From the NCBI GenBank assembly GCA_030646295.1, contig JAUSND010000008.1:62001-126000 (forward strand): a stretch of DNA of 64,000 bases. Reading direction: 5' to 3'. The position numbers and the translations under genes are program-made. Shown one piece after another: positions 41,402-50,707 of this stretch. The notes under the pieces were generated by a model. It was not told the origin of the DNA. It saw nothing but the letters and a program-made list of their open reading frames with translations, and ran no database searches. This stretch comes from Moraxellaceae bacterium (GTDB lineage: Bacteria; Pseudomonadota; Gammaproteobacteria; Pseudomonadales; Moraxellaceae). Position 1 is the stretch's first letter; the number at the start of each line of letters is the position of its first letter.

Positions 41402-41977
41402 TTGGAAGCATTCCTCATCTCGACGGGCATCGTTGCCCTGGCCGAAATCGGCGACAAGACCCAGTTGCTGGCCTTTGTCCTGGCCGCGAAATTCCGCAAG
41501 CCTGTTCCCATCATCCTCGGCATCCTGGTTGCCACCATTGCCAATCACGCCGGCGCCGGTGCGCTGGGCGCGTGGATCACCTCACTGGTCGCGCCCGACA
41601 TCATGCGCTGGGTGCTGGGCATTTCCTTCATCGCCATGGCCGCCTGGATCATGGTGCCGGACAAGCTGGATGACGAAGACACCGAACTCGCCCACTTCGG
41701 CGTTTTCACCACCACGGTGCTGGCCTTCTTCATGGCCGAAATGGGTGACAAGACGCAGATTGCCACCGTCGCCCTCGCTGCGCAGTACCATGCCTTCATT
41801 GCCGTGGTCGCCGGCACCACACTGGGCATGATGATTGCGAACGTGCCCGCCGTACTGCTGGGCGACCGCATTGCCCACAAGCTGCCGTTCAACCTCATTC
41901 ACGGCATTGTCGCCGTCGTGTTTGCGCTGCTCGGTGCCGCCACCCTGCTCGGTGTCGACCGCCTGCTGGGTTTCTGA
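41402..41977 (+). CDS. GDT1/TMEM165 (UPF0016) family manganese exporter
   Basis: Membrane protein of 191 residues with six helices in two repeats. Each repeat carries the family cation motif E-x-G-D-K-T: ALAEIGDKTQLLAF and FFMAEMGDKTQIAT. The family exports Mn(II) (or Ca/Mn in eukaryotes). A TTG start at 41402 was chosen because AGGAG is six bases upstream and the protein then begins MEAFLISTGIVALAEIGDKTQ as in homologues; another TTG at 41366 lies inside the riboswitch platform. It is controlled by the upstream Mn riboswitch and ended by a terminator. Confidence 0.93.
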   Translation: MEAFLISTGIVALAEIGDKTQLLAFVLAAKFRKPVPIILGILVATIANHAGAGALGAWITSLVAPDIMRWVLGISFIAMAAWIMVPDKLDDEDTELAHFGVFTTTVLAFFMAEMGDKTQIATVALAAQYHAFIAVVAGTTLGMMIANVPAVLLGDRIAHKLPFNLIHGIVAVVFALLGAATLLGVDRLLGF

Positions 41978-41999
41978 TCTGCCCAAAAAACGCAGCCAT

Positions 42000-42028
42000 A
42001 AAAAAGGCCACCTCAACGGTGGCCTTTT
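42000..42028. terminator. Bidirectional terminator between the Mn exporter and pit
   Basis: AAAAAGGCCACC / GGTGGCCTTTT stem with loop TCAAC, T-tract on both strands. It separates convergent genes. Confidence 0.88.
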
Positions 42029-42052
42029 CTGGTGCGCAGGTTTCCGCACGCC

Positions 42053-43090
42053 CTACATGATGAGCGTCCCCACCCACCAGGAAATCGCCGCAATCAGTGC
42101 ACTGGCAGGAATGGTCAGCACCCAGGCCCAGACGATGCCGCCGGCAATGCCCCAGCGTACCGCCGACAGCTTGTTGGTGGCGCCCACGCCAACAATGGCG
42201 CCGGTAATAGTGTGCGTGGTCGACACCGGCACACCCATCGCCGTGGCCATGAACAGCGTCATGGCACCACCGGTTTCGGCACAGAAGCCACCCACCGGCT
42301 TCAGCTTGGTGATTTTCTGGCCCATGGTTTTCACGATGCGCCAGCCACCAAACATGGTGCCCAGACCGATGGTGATGTAGCAGGTCACCACAATCCAGCT
42401 GGGCAGATGATCCGGGTGCGCCTGCATCCAGTGCGGCATCACCTGCGGATTGGCAATGGTGGCCGCGATCAGCAGCATCCAGATGATGCCGGCGGTTTTC
42501 TGCGCATCGTTACCACCATGACCCAGGCTGTACAGCGCCGCGGAGACCAGTTGCAATCGCCTGAAGTATTTGTCCACGCGACTGGGACTGATGCGGAAAA
42601 ATATCCACCCCACCGCCACCATCAGCAAGGAGCCGAACAGGAAACCCAGCGCCGGCGACAGCAGGATGAACGCCACAATCTTGATCAGGCCCGAACCAAT
42701 CACGGCACCGGAACCGGCCTTGGCCATCCCGGCACCCACCAGACCACCGATCAGCGCGTGCGAGGAGCTGGACGGAATACCGAAATACCAGGTGATGAAA
42801 TTCCAGGATATCGCACCACACAAGGCGCCAAAAATCACATAGTGATCAACAATACCCGGATCAATCGTGCCCTTGCCGATGGTTGCCGCCACTTTCAGCG
42901 GAAACAGGAAGTACGCCACAAAATTGAAAACAGCGGCAAACACCACCGCCGTCTGCGGCTTGAGCACGCCGGTCGACACCACGGTGGCAATCGAGTTGGC
43001 GGCATCGTGAAAGCCGTTCATGAAGTCAAAGGCCAGTGCCAGCAATACCAGCATCACGATGATCGTGAAGCTTATCTGCACGGTTTCCAT
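42053..43090 (-). CDS. pit: Low-affinity inorganic phosphate transporter (Pit/PiT family)
   Basis: Membrane protein of 345 residues with the two PiT signature regions: FDFMNGFHDAANSIATVVSTGVL near the N-terminus and GVPVSTTHTITGAIVGVG near the C-terminus, plus GIPSSSSHALIGGLVGAG. It imports metal-phosphate with a proton or sodium. It is shorter than E. coli PitA (about 500 residues), as is common in operons with DUF47. AGGAGAAGCGC precedes the ATG. It lies 31 bp behind the DUF47 gene, in the same operon. Confidence 0.95.
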   Translation of the reverse strand: METVQISFTIIVMLVLLALAFDFMNGFHDAANSIATVVSTGVLKPQTAVVFAAVFNFVAYFLFPLKVAATIGKGTIDPGIVDHYVIFGALCGAISWNFITWYFGIPSSSSHALIGGLVGAGMAKAGSGAVIGSGLIKIVAFILLSPALGFLFGSLLMVAVGWIFFRISPSRVDKYFRRLQLVSAALYSLGHGGNDAQKTAGIIWMLLIAATIANPQVMPHWMQAHPDHLPSWIVVTCYITIGLGTMFGGWRIVKTMGQKITKLKPVGGFCAETGGAMTLFMATAMGVPVSTTHTITGAIVGVGATNKLSAVRWGIAGGIVWAWVLTIPASALIAAISWWVGTLIM

Positions 43091-43121
43091 GCGCTTCTCC
43101 TATGTAAACAGGTGGATAGGC

Positions 43122-43760
43122 TCAGGAATTTTCCAGCACGATGGACTCGATGATGTTTGCCACATCATCGCAACGATCGGTCACGGTTTCGAGAATCTCG
43201 TAGATGGCCTTGAGCTTGATCAGCTCGCGCACATCGGTTTCCTCACGGAACAGACGCGACATGGCCTCGTGCAGCACGGTGTCGGCATCGGACTCCAGAC
43301 GGTCGATGTCCTTGCAGGCCGCCAGGATGGCCGGGCCATTGTCCATCTTGTGCAGCAGTGTCACGGCATCATTCACGCGATTCACGCAGGCCAGAATGAT
43401 GTCGGCAAACTGGATGACCTCCGGCGTGGCACGACGGATGTCATACATCGTCACGGCCTGGGCCGCATCCTCGATGGTGTCGAGCACATCATCCAGACGG
43501 GAAATCAGCGAGTGGATCTCGTTGCGATCCAGTGGCGTGATGAAGGTGGAATGCAGCAGCGAGACCGTTTCATAGGTGATCTTGTCGGCACGGGACTCGA
43601 TGACCTGAATCTCGGCAGCCAGCGCCGCCGCCTTCTCGGGGGAATCATTGAGTACGGCCATCAGGGCCTGCAGGGTCTGGGCCCCCAGTACAGCCTCTTT
43701 GGAATGGGCATTGAAGAGATCAAAGAACTTGACCTCTTTGGGCATGAAGCGTCCGAACAT
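43122..43760 (-). CDS. DUF47 (PhoU-like, TIGR00153) phosphate transport accessory protein
   Basis: All-helical protein of 212 residues of the PhoU-related DUF47 family: MFGRFMPKEVKFFDLFNAHSKEAVLGAQ, EIQVIESRADKITYETVSLLHSTFITPLDR and LISRLDDVLDTIEDAA. It is believed to control the Pit transporter encoded directly downstream. ATG 43760 was chosen because GGGAGCACGTA precedes it. A longer frame reaching 43904 crosses the promoter. A TACAAT at 43793-43798 on the minus strand looks like the -10. Confidence 0.92.
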   Translation of the reverse strand: MFGRFMPKEVKFFDLFNAHSKEAVLGAQTLQALMAVLNDSPEKAAALAAEIQVIESRADKITYETVSLLHSTFITPLDRNEIHSLISRLDDVLDTIEDAAQAVTMYDIRRATPEVIQFADIILACVNRVNDAVTLLHKMDNGPAILAACKDIDRLESDADTVLHEAMSRLFREETDVRELIKLKAIYEILETVTDRCDDVANIIESIVLENS

Positions 43761-43792
43761 TACGTGCTCCCGGGATCTCTCGAAGGGCCGGG

Positions 43793-43823
43793 ATTGTACC
43801 AGCGTGTAACCGGATTGTGACAG
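43793..43823 (-). promoter_or_regulatory. Promoter of DUF47-pit with a possible Pho-box-like element
   Basis: On the minus strand, -10 TACAAT is preceded after 7 bases by CTGTCACAATCCGGTTAC (43806-43823). The first half matches the Pho-box CTGTCAT at six of seven positions, but the second half is weak. The -10 is plausible; PhoB control is uncertain. Confidence 0.35.
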
Positions 43824-43943
43824 AAAGGCTTCAATCAGATGACAAGGAGCAAGAAACCGCACTCTGCCCGCCCCAAGGCTTGACAGAGCGCCATGAATCG
43901 CCACTTATCCAGAAATTACGGCAAATACAGAGTAAGCAAATAC

Positions 43944-44801
43944 TTACTTCTTTGAGGAGCTACGCCCTGCGTCACCGTCGCTCTGCTTGAGGATCTCGCG
44001 AAACTTGTCGCCGATATAGACATTGGCGTGGCGGCGCAGGCCCTTGGCCATCTCCGCATTCACCACCATCTCCGCCAGCGGACGCAGACGCTCGATAACC
44101 TGGCCGATATGGGTGATCTGCTCGGGGCTCGGCAGGTTCTTGTCGGTCAGCGGCTCGATCAGGTGATTGGCAATGAGCTGCACAAAGCTGCGAGTAAGAC
44201 GGTCGGTATCCTCACGCAGCACTTCAATTTCGCGCAGCAGGGCACCCAGCGGCACGCCCGCCTTGTAAAGCTCGATACCGGCCTGAAGGATGCGGGGACT
44301 GGATACCTTGATGCGGTCACCTTCCACTTCAAACAAACCGACCTGAAGGGCGCGTGCCAGCGTTTCCTCATTAATGCCATCGCCGAAGATCTCGGCAATT
44401 TCATCCGGGGTGATATAGATGGGCGTCTCGATGCTCCAGGTCCCGGCAATCGCCGAGTCCAGTCCGAGCACATGATCAAGGTCCTGACCCTGCTCCCATG
44501 CATCCACCAGTTCCTTGATGTTGGCGATGGTAAAGCCGCGGTCCAGCAACTGGTTGATGATGCGCAGGCGACCAAGGTGCACGTCGGAATAGATGCCGGC
44601 ACGGCCGCGCCGGACCGGCGGGGCAATCAGCCCGCGATCCTGATAGGCGCGCACATTGCGGACAGTGGTGCCGGCCACACGGGCAAGCTCGTCAATCGTG
44701 TATTCCTGCTCGCCGGCAACCCCGTTGCCACCCATGTCGGGTAGCAGGTCGCGTCCTTGCTTGAGCAGCTGCCTGAGCAGCGTCTGGGGTGTTTTCATCA
44801 T
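43944..44801 (-). CDS. MerR-family transcriptional regulator
   Basis: Regulator of 285 residues. The MerR winged helix-turn-helix is at about residues 31-100 (YTIDELARVAGTTVRNVRAYQDRGLIAPPVRRGRAGIYSDVHLGRLRIINQLLDRGFTI), followed by a long helical C-terminal domain of unknown ligand. No Cys metal-site pattern is visible, so a metal-sensing role is unlikely. It ends in a basic Ser/Lys tail. No clear target; both neighbours are on the same strand. Confidence 0.9.
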   Translation of the reverse strand: MMKTPQTLLRQLLKQGRDLLPDMGGNGVAGEQEYTIDELARVAGTTVRNVRAYQDRGLIAPPVRRGRAGIYSDVHLGRLRIINQLLDRGFTIANIKELVDAWEQGQDLDHVLGLDSAIAGTWSIETPIYITPDEIAEIFGDGINEETLARALQVGLFEVEGDRIKVSSPRILQAGIELYKAGVPLGALLREIEVLREDTDRLTRSFVQLIANHLIEPLTDKNLPSPEQITHIGQVIERLRPLAEMVVNAEMAKGLRRHANVYIGDKFREILKQSDGDAGRSSSKK

Positions 44802-44877
44802 GATGGCGAATCATACTGATCCCCCACCCCAGCAACAACCGCCAATGTCACATTGACGAAGGAATCAGCTGACCGGT

Positions 44878-45636
44878 TCAGCTGTCATGCCCCGGATTGC
44901 GCCGCTGCAGGCGCCGCAGCAAGCCCGGCCAGACCAGTGCACCACCCAGCCCCTTTGTCACGGCTGCCGCCTGCGCCTGGATACCGTCCACAATCGGCTG
45001 CGGCACCGGCACCAGCTCGCCACCACCGGCCTGTGCACGCACCTGCACCATGCAGCTGGCCTCAAACAGGTACATCGACAGGAAAGCATCCGCCACCGTT
45101 GCGCCCACTGTCAGCAATCCGTGATTACGCAGCATGAGGAAGTTGTTGTTGCCAAGGTCATGCACCAGCCGCGGCTTTTCCGCCTCGTTCAGCGCCACGC
45201 CCTCATAGTCGTGATACCCGAGTGAAGACAGCACGAACAGGGACTGCTGCGACAGCGGCAGCAAACCGTTCTTCTGGGCCGACACCGCAACACCATTGAT
45301 GGAATGCGTATGCATCACGCACAGGGCATCTTCTCGCGCCGCATGCACGGCACTGTGAATGGTGAAGCCGGCCGGATTGACCATGTAGGGCGAGTCACCC
45401 ACCTTGTTGCCCTGCAGGTCGATCTTGACCAGCGACGAGGCCGTGATTTCCTCGAACAGGAAACCGTAGGGATTGATCAGGAAATGGTGGTCAGGCCCGG
45501 GCAAGCGCACGGAAATATGGGTGAACACAAGATCGTCCCAGCCAAACAGCGCCACCAGCCGGTACGCCGCCGCCAGATTGACGCGGGCATCCCACTCTTC
45601 TGCCGACATGTCGTTGCGTGATGCTGCTGAAGTCAT
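44878..45636 (-). CDS. Class II aldolase/adducin-family protein
   Basis: Protein of about 252 residues with the family order NLAAAYRLVALFGWDDLVFTHISVRLP, HTHSINGVAVSA (zinc His pair) and LMLRNHGLLTVGATVADAFLSMYLFEASC (third His). Such proteins are fuculose- or ribulose-phosphate aldolases or non-catalytic relatives. This branch, lacking sugar-phosphate neighbours, has no assigned substrate. ATG 45636 was chosen because AGGA lies seven bases upstream; ATG 45657 and more distal starts are possible. Confidence 0.88.
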   Translation of the reverse strand: MTSAASRNDMSAEEWDARVNLAAAYRLVALFGWDDLVFTHISVRLPGPDHHFLINPYGFLFEEITASSLVKIDLQGNKVGDSPYMVNPAGFTIHSAVHAAREDALCVMHTHSINGVAVSAQKNGLLPLSQQSLFVLSSLGYHDYEGVALNEAEKPRLVHDLGNNNFLMLRNHGLLTVGATVADAFLSMYLFEASCMVQVRAQAGGGELVPVPQPIVDGIQAQAAAVTKGLGGALVWPGLLRRLQRRNPGHDS

Positions 45637-45752
45637 GGCTGATCCTGTTGTTGTCATTACGCGGACAGCAACAGTACCACCCGGACCAGCGACCGCAACT
45701 CCCCGCAACACCCACGTAACAACCACGTAAAAATCCCGCAAACACCGGCATG

Positions 45753-45783
45753 CAGAAAGGGGCCCGAAGGCCCCTTTCTGTGT
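45753..45783 (-). terminator. Terminator of the torF-glnK-amtB operon
   Basis: 12-bp stem CAGAAAGGGGCC / GGCCCCTTTCTG around a 4-nt loop, 22 bp after the amtB stop. Confidence 0.75.
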
Positions 45784-45804
45784 TACGCGACTGCCGTAAA
45801 AAGA

Positions 45805-47313
45805 TCAGTCGTTGTAGGCACGCTCGCCATGGGAGGTCACGTCAAGGCCGATACGCTCGTCCTCTTCCGCCACACGCATGCCGATGGTGAGGTCAACCAG
45901 CTTGAAGGCAACCAGGGAGACCACGCCGGACCAGACGATGGTGGTCACCACACTGATGGCCTGCACCTTGACCTGAGCCAGCATGTCGTAGGCACCTGGC
46001 GCATTGGCCACGTAATCCCACCAGCTCAAGCCACCCAGTTCCGGCGAGGCAAACACGCCGGTCAGCAGGGCACCCAGGATACCGCCCACGCCGTGCACAC
46101 CGAACACGTCGAGCGCGTCATCGGCACCGAGCAGCTTCTTGAGGCCATGCACGCCCCAGAGGCAGATGACACCAGCGAGCAGGCCGATGGCCAGTGCACC
46201 GCCCAGACCAACGAAGCCGCAAGCCGGGGTAATCGCAACCAGACCTGCCACGGCACCGGAGGCGGCACCCAGCATGGACGGCTTGCCCTTCAGTACCCAC
46301 TCGGCCAGCATCCAGCTCAGTGCGGCAGCAGCAGTGGCCAGCCAGGTGTTGGCGAATGCCAGACCCGCGATGCCATTGGCTTCCAGTGCAGAGCCGGCGT
46401 TGAAACCGAACCAGCCGAACCACAGCAGGCAGGCACCGATCATGGTCATGGTCAGGCTGTGCGGAGCCATTGCTTCCTTGCCATAACCGATACGCTTGCC
46501 CACCACATAGGCACCCACCAGACCGGCAACAGCGGCGTTGATGTGCACCACGGTACCACCGGCAAAGTCGAGCGCACCCTTCTGGAACAGCCAGCCGGCA
46601 GTTGCAGTCGCAGCAGCGCCCGCCTCAGCCGTGGTGTACGCATCAGGACCGGCCCAGTACCACACCATGTGAGCCATCGGCAGGTAGGAGAAGGTGAACC
46701 ACAGCACCGAGAACACCAGCACGCCAGCAAACTTGGCACGCTCGGCAAAGGCACCCACGATCAGGCCGCAGGTGATCGCCGCGAAGGCGCCCTGGAAGAC
46801 CACGTAGATGACTTCACTGATGGGGGTAGCCTTGCTCCAGGTCGCTGCCAGCGTGGTGTCATTCACCCCTTTCAGGAACACCTTCGACAGCGAGCCGAAG
46901 AAGGCATTGCCTTCGGTGAAGGCCACGCTGTAGCCGTAGATCATCCAGAGCACGGTGATCAGACAGAACACCGTGAACACCTGCATGAGCACCGACAGCA
47001 TGTTCTTCTTGCGGACCAGGCCGCCGTAGAACAGTGCCAGACCGGGAATGGACATCAGGATCACAAACGCTGCACACATCATCAGGAAGGCATTATCGCC
47101 CTTGTTGTAGGTGGGCGCAGGCGCAGCCTCGGCTTCTGCCGGCGCCGCTTCAGCCACTACGGGAGCGGCGTCGGTTGCAGGGGCAGCAGCCTCTGGTGCG
47201 GCAACCACTTCCGCCGCAACTGCTGCTGCCGGTGCCGCCTCTTCTTCAGCAAATGCAGGGGCAGCAAAAACCAGCGCACCGCCCAGCATCATGGACATCA
47301 ATACTTTTTTCAC
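45805..47313 (-). CDS. amtB: Ammonium transporter AmtB
   Basis: Protein of 502 residues. A cleavable signal peptide (MSMMLGGALVFAAPAFA) is followed by an unusual Ala/Glu/Pro-rich stretch of about 50 residues (about 23-72). The 11-helix Amt core then begins at NAFLMMCAAFVILMSIPGLALFYGG. The channel histidines lie in GGTVVHINAAVAGLVGAY and FGVHGVGGILGALLTG. It takes up ammonium across the inner membrane and is blocked by GlnK, whose gene is directly upstream in the operon. The low-complexity extension would lie in the periplasm. Confidence 0.96.
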   Translation of the reverse strand: MKKVLMSMMLGGALVFAAPAFAEEEAAPAAAVAAEVVAAPEAAAPATDAAPVVAEAAPAEAEAAPAPTYNKGDNAFLMMCAAFVILMSIPGLALFYGGLVRKKNMLSVLMQVFTVFCLITVLWMIYGYSVAFTEGNAFFGSLSKVFLKGVNDTTLAATWSKATPISEVIYVVFQGAFAAITCGLIVGAFAERAKFAGVLVFSVLWFTFSYLPMAHMVWYWAGPDAYTTAEAGAAATATAGWLFQKGALDFAGGTVVHINAAVAGLVGAYVVGKRIGYGKEAMAPHSLTMTMIGACLLWFGWFGFNAGSALEANGIAGLAFANTWLATAAAALSWMLAEWVLKGKPSMLGAASGAVAGLVAITPACGFVGLGGALAIGLLAGVICLWGVHGLKKLLGADDALDVFGVHGVGGILGALLTGVFASPELGGLSWWDYVANAPGAYDMLAQVKVQAISVVTTIVWSGVVSLVAFKLVDLTIGMRVAEEDERIGLDVTSHGERAYND

Positions 47314-47348
47314 GGGAATTCCTCCGCGTTGAACGCAAGAAAATTACT

Positions 47349-47747
<399 letters not shown>

Positions 47748-48464
47748 TTAGAAGCTCTTGCTGGCAGTCAGCACAAAGGTACCTTCGCCATCAGGAACGA
47801 TGGTGTCGTCCAGATCCGAACCCATGTAGGCGAGCTCGAACGTCACATCCTTGAGCGCCTTGCTCACGCCAACCTTGTAGTCGATGTAGGAATCCTCATC
47901 GAGGGCCAGGCCAGAGCCGTAGAACTCGTCATCCAGCAGGTTGAGGCCAACGTGGGCAGACAGACCGAAACCGGAGACTTCGGTACCGTAATCAGCAAAG
48001 GCATACAGCGATTTGCCGGTTTCACCGAAAAACTCGTCGGCATAGGCCAGACCCAGCTTGGCACCGGAGAAGCTCACCGAACCGTAGAACTCAACGAAGT
48101 CATACTGGCCGGCACCGCCTTCTGCAGAAGTGGAGTGCGGGTAGCCGTAGTAGAGAACACCAACGTCGTAACCGACTTCGCCCACCTTGCCGGCATAACC
48201 GATCGAGGGATCCAGTTCGAGGCCGCTGGCAAACGAAATGCTGGAGCCCCAGACAGTGGCGTACAGGCCGGACTCATGGCTCACGGACAGCGAACCCTGC
48301 AATGCCGGGGCACCCGAAGTCTGGGAAATACCGCGATAGAGATAATCCGTGGTCATTGCAACGCTGCCAGCAGTGGTGAACGCTTCATCAGCGGCGTTGG
48401 CAGAAGCGGCAACGAACAGCATGCCGGCGGAGAGAACAGCAGCAGAGATCTTGGTCAGTTTCAT
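47748..48464 (-). CDS. TorF-family putative porin
   Basis: Outer-membrane protein of about 238 residues with a signal peptide (ISAAVLSAGMLFVAASANAAD). The family N-terminus is FTTAGSVAMTTDYLYRGISQTSGAPALQGSLSVSHESGLYATVWGSS (TIGR02001 type). The C-terminal strand ends in FVLTASKSF. ATG 48464 is preceded by GGAG; the earlier GTG at 48470 is less likely. It opens the torF-glnK-amtB operon. Given the nitrogen-type promoter, the porin probably admits small nitrogen compounds; that is inference. Confidence 0.9.
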   Translation of the reverse strand: MKLTKISAAVLSAGMLFVAASANAADEAFTTAGSVAMTTDYLYRGISQTSGAPALQGSLSVSHESGLYATVWGSSISFASGLELDPSIGYAGKVGEVGYDVGVLYYGYPHSTSAEGGAGQYDFVEFYGSVSFSGAKLGLAYADEFFGETGKSLYAFADYGTEVSGFGLSAHVGLNLLDDEFYGSGLALDEDSYIDYKVGVSKALKDVTFELAYMGSDLDDTIVPDGEGTFVLTASKSF

Positions 48465-48550
48465 GTGCACAACTCCAGATATAGGACTTTGGTTGCCTGA
48501 AAAGATTTGAGGCTTTCAACATCGCGCTTCTCAGCACTTGCCAGACTCAT

Positions 48551-48567
48551 TGCAGAAGCCGTGCCAA
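48551..48567 (-). promoter_or_regulatory. Sigma-54 promoter of torF-glnK-amtB
   Basis: Minus-strand TTGGCACGGCTTCTGCA contains GG-N10-GC, matching TGGCAC-N5-TTGCA at all but one position. The start site would be near 48540, 76 bp before the torF start codon. A sigma-54 promoter is expected for NtrC-activated glnK-amtB operons. Confidence 0.75.
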
Positions 48568-48617
48568 TTCTCCTGAGAGCCTGAATTCACTGGGCCGGAC
48601 GCCACCGCGGAAGCGTT

Positions 48618-48677
48618 TGCACCATTTAGGCTCCCCGTCACGGTGCAGACAAACGGTAAACACCCCAAATTGGCGCA
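48618..48677 (-). promoter_or_regulatory. Possible NtrC enhancer sites upstream of torF
   Basis: A TGCACCA element at 48618-48624 is paired with GGTGCA at 48642-48647, and a 17-bp site at 48661-48677 reads TGCGCCA-N3-TGGGGTG on the minus strand. Compared with TGCACCA-N3-TGGTGCA, each is a partial match (about 10 of 14). They lie roughly 85-130 bp upstream of the predicted start, the usual enhancer distance. Confidence 0.45.
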
Positions 48678-48767
48678 CAACAAGGGTGCATGCGCAGGAA
48701 CGAGGCTCCGTACCCGCTCATTGGTGCTAGAATCGCCAACCATTAATCCGTTCAGGAGTGAATCGAG

Positions 48768-49040
48768 ATGGCACTGGAGCAGATCGTCAATCGCGTCAGC
48801 GAGCAGCTTTCCCAGGTTCTGCCACCCGGCGTGCGTCAGCTGCGTGGCGACATCGAGGAAAACATCAAGGCCGTCCTGCGCGAAGCACTCGCCCGTATGG
48901 AACTGGTCACGCGTGAAGAGTTTGATGTGCAGGCCGCCCTGCTGACCCGTACCCGCAGCCGGCTGGAAGCCGTCGAGCGCGAAATGAAGTCACTCGAGCA
49001 CCGTGTTGCCGCACTGGAAAACCGCACGGACCAGTCCTGA
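48768..49040 (+). CDS. ubiK: Ubiquinone biosynthesis accessory factor UbiK
   Basis: Protein of 90 residues, a BMFP-type coiled-coil: IVNRVSEQLSQVLPPGVRQLRGDIEENIKAVLREALARMELVTREEFDVQAALLTRTRSRLEAVEREMKSLEHRVAALE. The C-terminal half is a heptad coiled coil. It assists UbiJ in ubiquinone assembly at the membrane. AGGAG precedes the ATG. It is divergent from torF and followed by comM, an arrangement seen in pseudomonads. A TAGAAT at 48728-48733 is a possible -10. Confidence 0.95.
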   Translation: MALEQIVNRVSEQLSQVLPPGVRQLRGDIEENIKAVLREALARMELVTREEFDVQAALLTRTRSRLEAVEREMKSLEHRVAALENRTDQS

Positions 49041-49104
49041 TTCACCGCCAGCCAACCCAGGCCCTGCAAGGAATGCAGGGCGTCATGTTCAGGGAGAACA
49101 AGCG

Positions 49105-50607
49105 ATGTCACTCGCCCGCGTGCGTACGCGCGCCCAGCTGGGCCTCGATGCCCCGCCCGTTACCGTTGAAGTCCACCTCAGCCCCGGCCTGCCCGGGCTC
49201 GCCATTGTCGGCCTGCCCGAGGCCGCCGTGCGTGAAAGCAAGGACCGGGTGCGCTCCGCACTGATCAACTCCGGCTTCGAATTTCCGCAGCGGCGCATCA
49301 CCATCAATCTGGCACCAGCCGACCTGCCCAAGTTTGGCGGGCGCTTTGACTTGCCGATTGCACTGGGCATTCTGGCCGCCAATGGCCAGTTGCCTCCCGG
49401 GGTACTCGACCGCGCCGAATTCATGGGCGAGCTTGCCCTATCCGGCGAGCTGCGCGCCATCAACGGGGTGCTGCCTGCCAGTCTGGCAGCCCGTGATGCG
49501 GGGCACGCCCTGTTCGTTCCGGCGGCCAATGCCCTGGAGGCGGCACGCCCCCAGGGCGCCGAAGTCTATGCCGGCGACCATCTGCTGGCGGTTTATGCCC
49601 ACCTCAACGGCCAGCAGCGGCTGGCACTGGAGCAGCCCGCACCAGCACGGTGCAACACCCTGACAAGCGGCCCTGACATGGCCGATGTGAAAGGCCAGCA
49701 TCAGGCCCGCCGGGCACTGGAGATTGCCGCCGCCGGGGGACACTCACTGCTCATGCTGGGTCCGCCCGGTACCGGCAAGACACTGCTGGCGTCCCGCCTG
49801 CCCGGCCTGCTGCCTGCCCTTGGGGAGCAGCAGTCACTGGAAGTTGCGGCCATCCGCTCCTTGCTGGGGCATGCCGATGATCCGGACCGGCAGCCGCCGT
49901 TCCGGGCACCGCATCACACCGCCTCTGGCGTGGCACTGGTCGGTGGCGGCTCCAACCCGCGCCCGGGCGAGATCACCCTGGCCCACCACGGCGTGCTGTT
50001 CCTTGATGAGCTGCCCGAGTTTGACCGCAAGGTGCTGGAAGTCCTGCGCGAACCGCTGGAATCCGGACATGTGGTGATTTCCCGCGCCGCCAACCAGGTC
50101 CGCTTTCCTGCCCGCTTCCAGCTCATCGCCGCGATGAACCCCTGCCCCTGCGGCTATCTGGGTGACGGTACGGCACGCTGCCGTTGCACCGGCGACCAGG
50201 TGGCCCGCTACCGCAGCCGCCTGTCCGGCCCCCTGCTGGACCGTATCGACCTGCATGTCGAAGTCCCCGCGCTGCCGGCGGAGGTGCTGCACCGCGGCAC
50301 TGCCGGTGAAAGCACCGCCACGGTAAAGCCACGGGTACTGGCGGCACGTGAGCGCCAGCAGGCACGCCAGGGCCACCTGAACCAGGAACTGAGCCCCTCC
50401 ATGGTGAGCGAGCATGCGGCCCTCTCCCGCGAGGATGCCGACACCCTGGAGCTGGCCATGAAGCGGCTGCGCCTCTCCGCCCGTGCCTATCATCGCGTCC
50501 TGCGTGTTTCCCGCACCATTGCCGATCTGGAGGGCGAAGCCAGGATACTGTCACCGCACCTGCACGAGGCACTGGCCTACCGTGTACTGGACCGGATGCC
50601 GGGATAG
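49105..50607 (+). CDS. comM: ComM/YifB magnesium-chelatase-like AAA+ ATPase
   Basis: Protein of 500 residues. The N-terminal Lon-like domain has LARVRTRAQLGLDAPPVTVEVHLSPGLPGLAIVGLPEAAVRESKDRVRSALINSGFEFP. The AAA+ core has Walker A GPPGTGKT, Walker B VLFLDELPEF, and a cysteine-rich zinc-type segment NPCPCGYLGDGTARCRC. It is a DNA helicase that extends heteroduplex during natural transformation. ATG 49105 was chosen at the family N-terminus; the upstream frame has no homology. Confidence 0.95.
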   Translation: MSLARVRTRAQLGLDAPPVTVEVHLSPGLPGLAIVGLPEAAVRESKDRVRSALINSGFEFPQRRITINLAPADLPKFGGRFDLPIALGILAANGQLPPGVLDRAEFMGELALSGELRAINGVLPASLAARDAGHALFVPAANALEAARPQGAEVYAGDHLLAVYAHLNGQQRLALEQPAPARCNTLTSGPDMADVKGQHQARRALEIAAAGGHSLLMLGPPGTGKTLLASRLPGLLPALGEQQSLEVAAIRSLLGHADDPDRQPPFRAPHHTASGVALVGGGSNPRPGEITLAHHGVLFLDELPEFDRKVLEVLREPLESGHVVISRAANQVRFPARFQLIAAMNPCPCGYLGDGTARCRCTGDQVARYRSRLSGPLLDRIDLHVEVPALPAEVLHRGTAGESTATVKPRVLAARERQQARQGHLNQELSPSMVSEHAALSREDADTLELAMKRLRLSARAYHRVLRVSRTIADLEGEARILSPHLHEALAYRVLDRMPG

Positions 50608-50693
50608 AAACGGGCAAACCACACCTGGAACCTGACAAAAAACTGCGCCAGATCAAACATCGGCCTGTCACCATGGCAGGCCGGTGCCGTCTA

Positions 50694-50707
50694 TTGATTT
50701 ATATCAA
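50694..50707. promoter_or_regulatory. FNR/Anr box upstream of ompW
   Basis: TTGAT-TTAT-ATCAA, a perfect FNR/Anr consensus. Its centre is 41.5 bp before a start site predicted from TACGAT (50729-50734), the position of a class II activated promoter. Confidence 0.78.
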
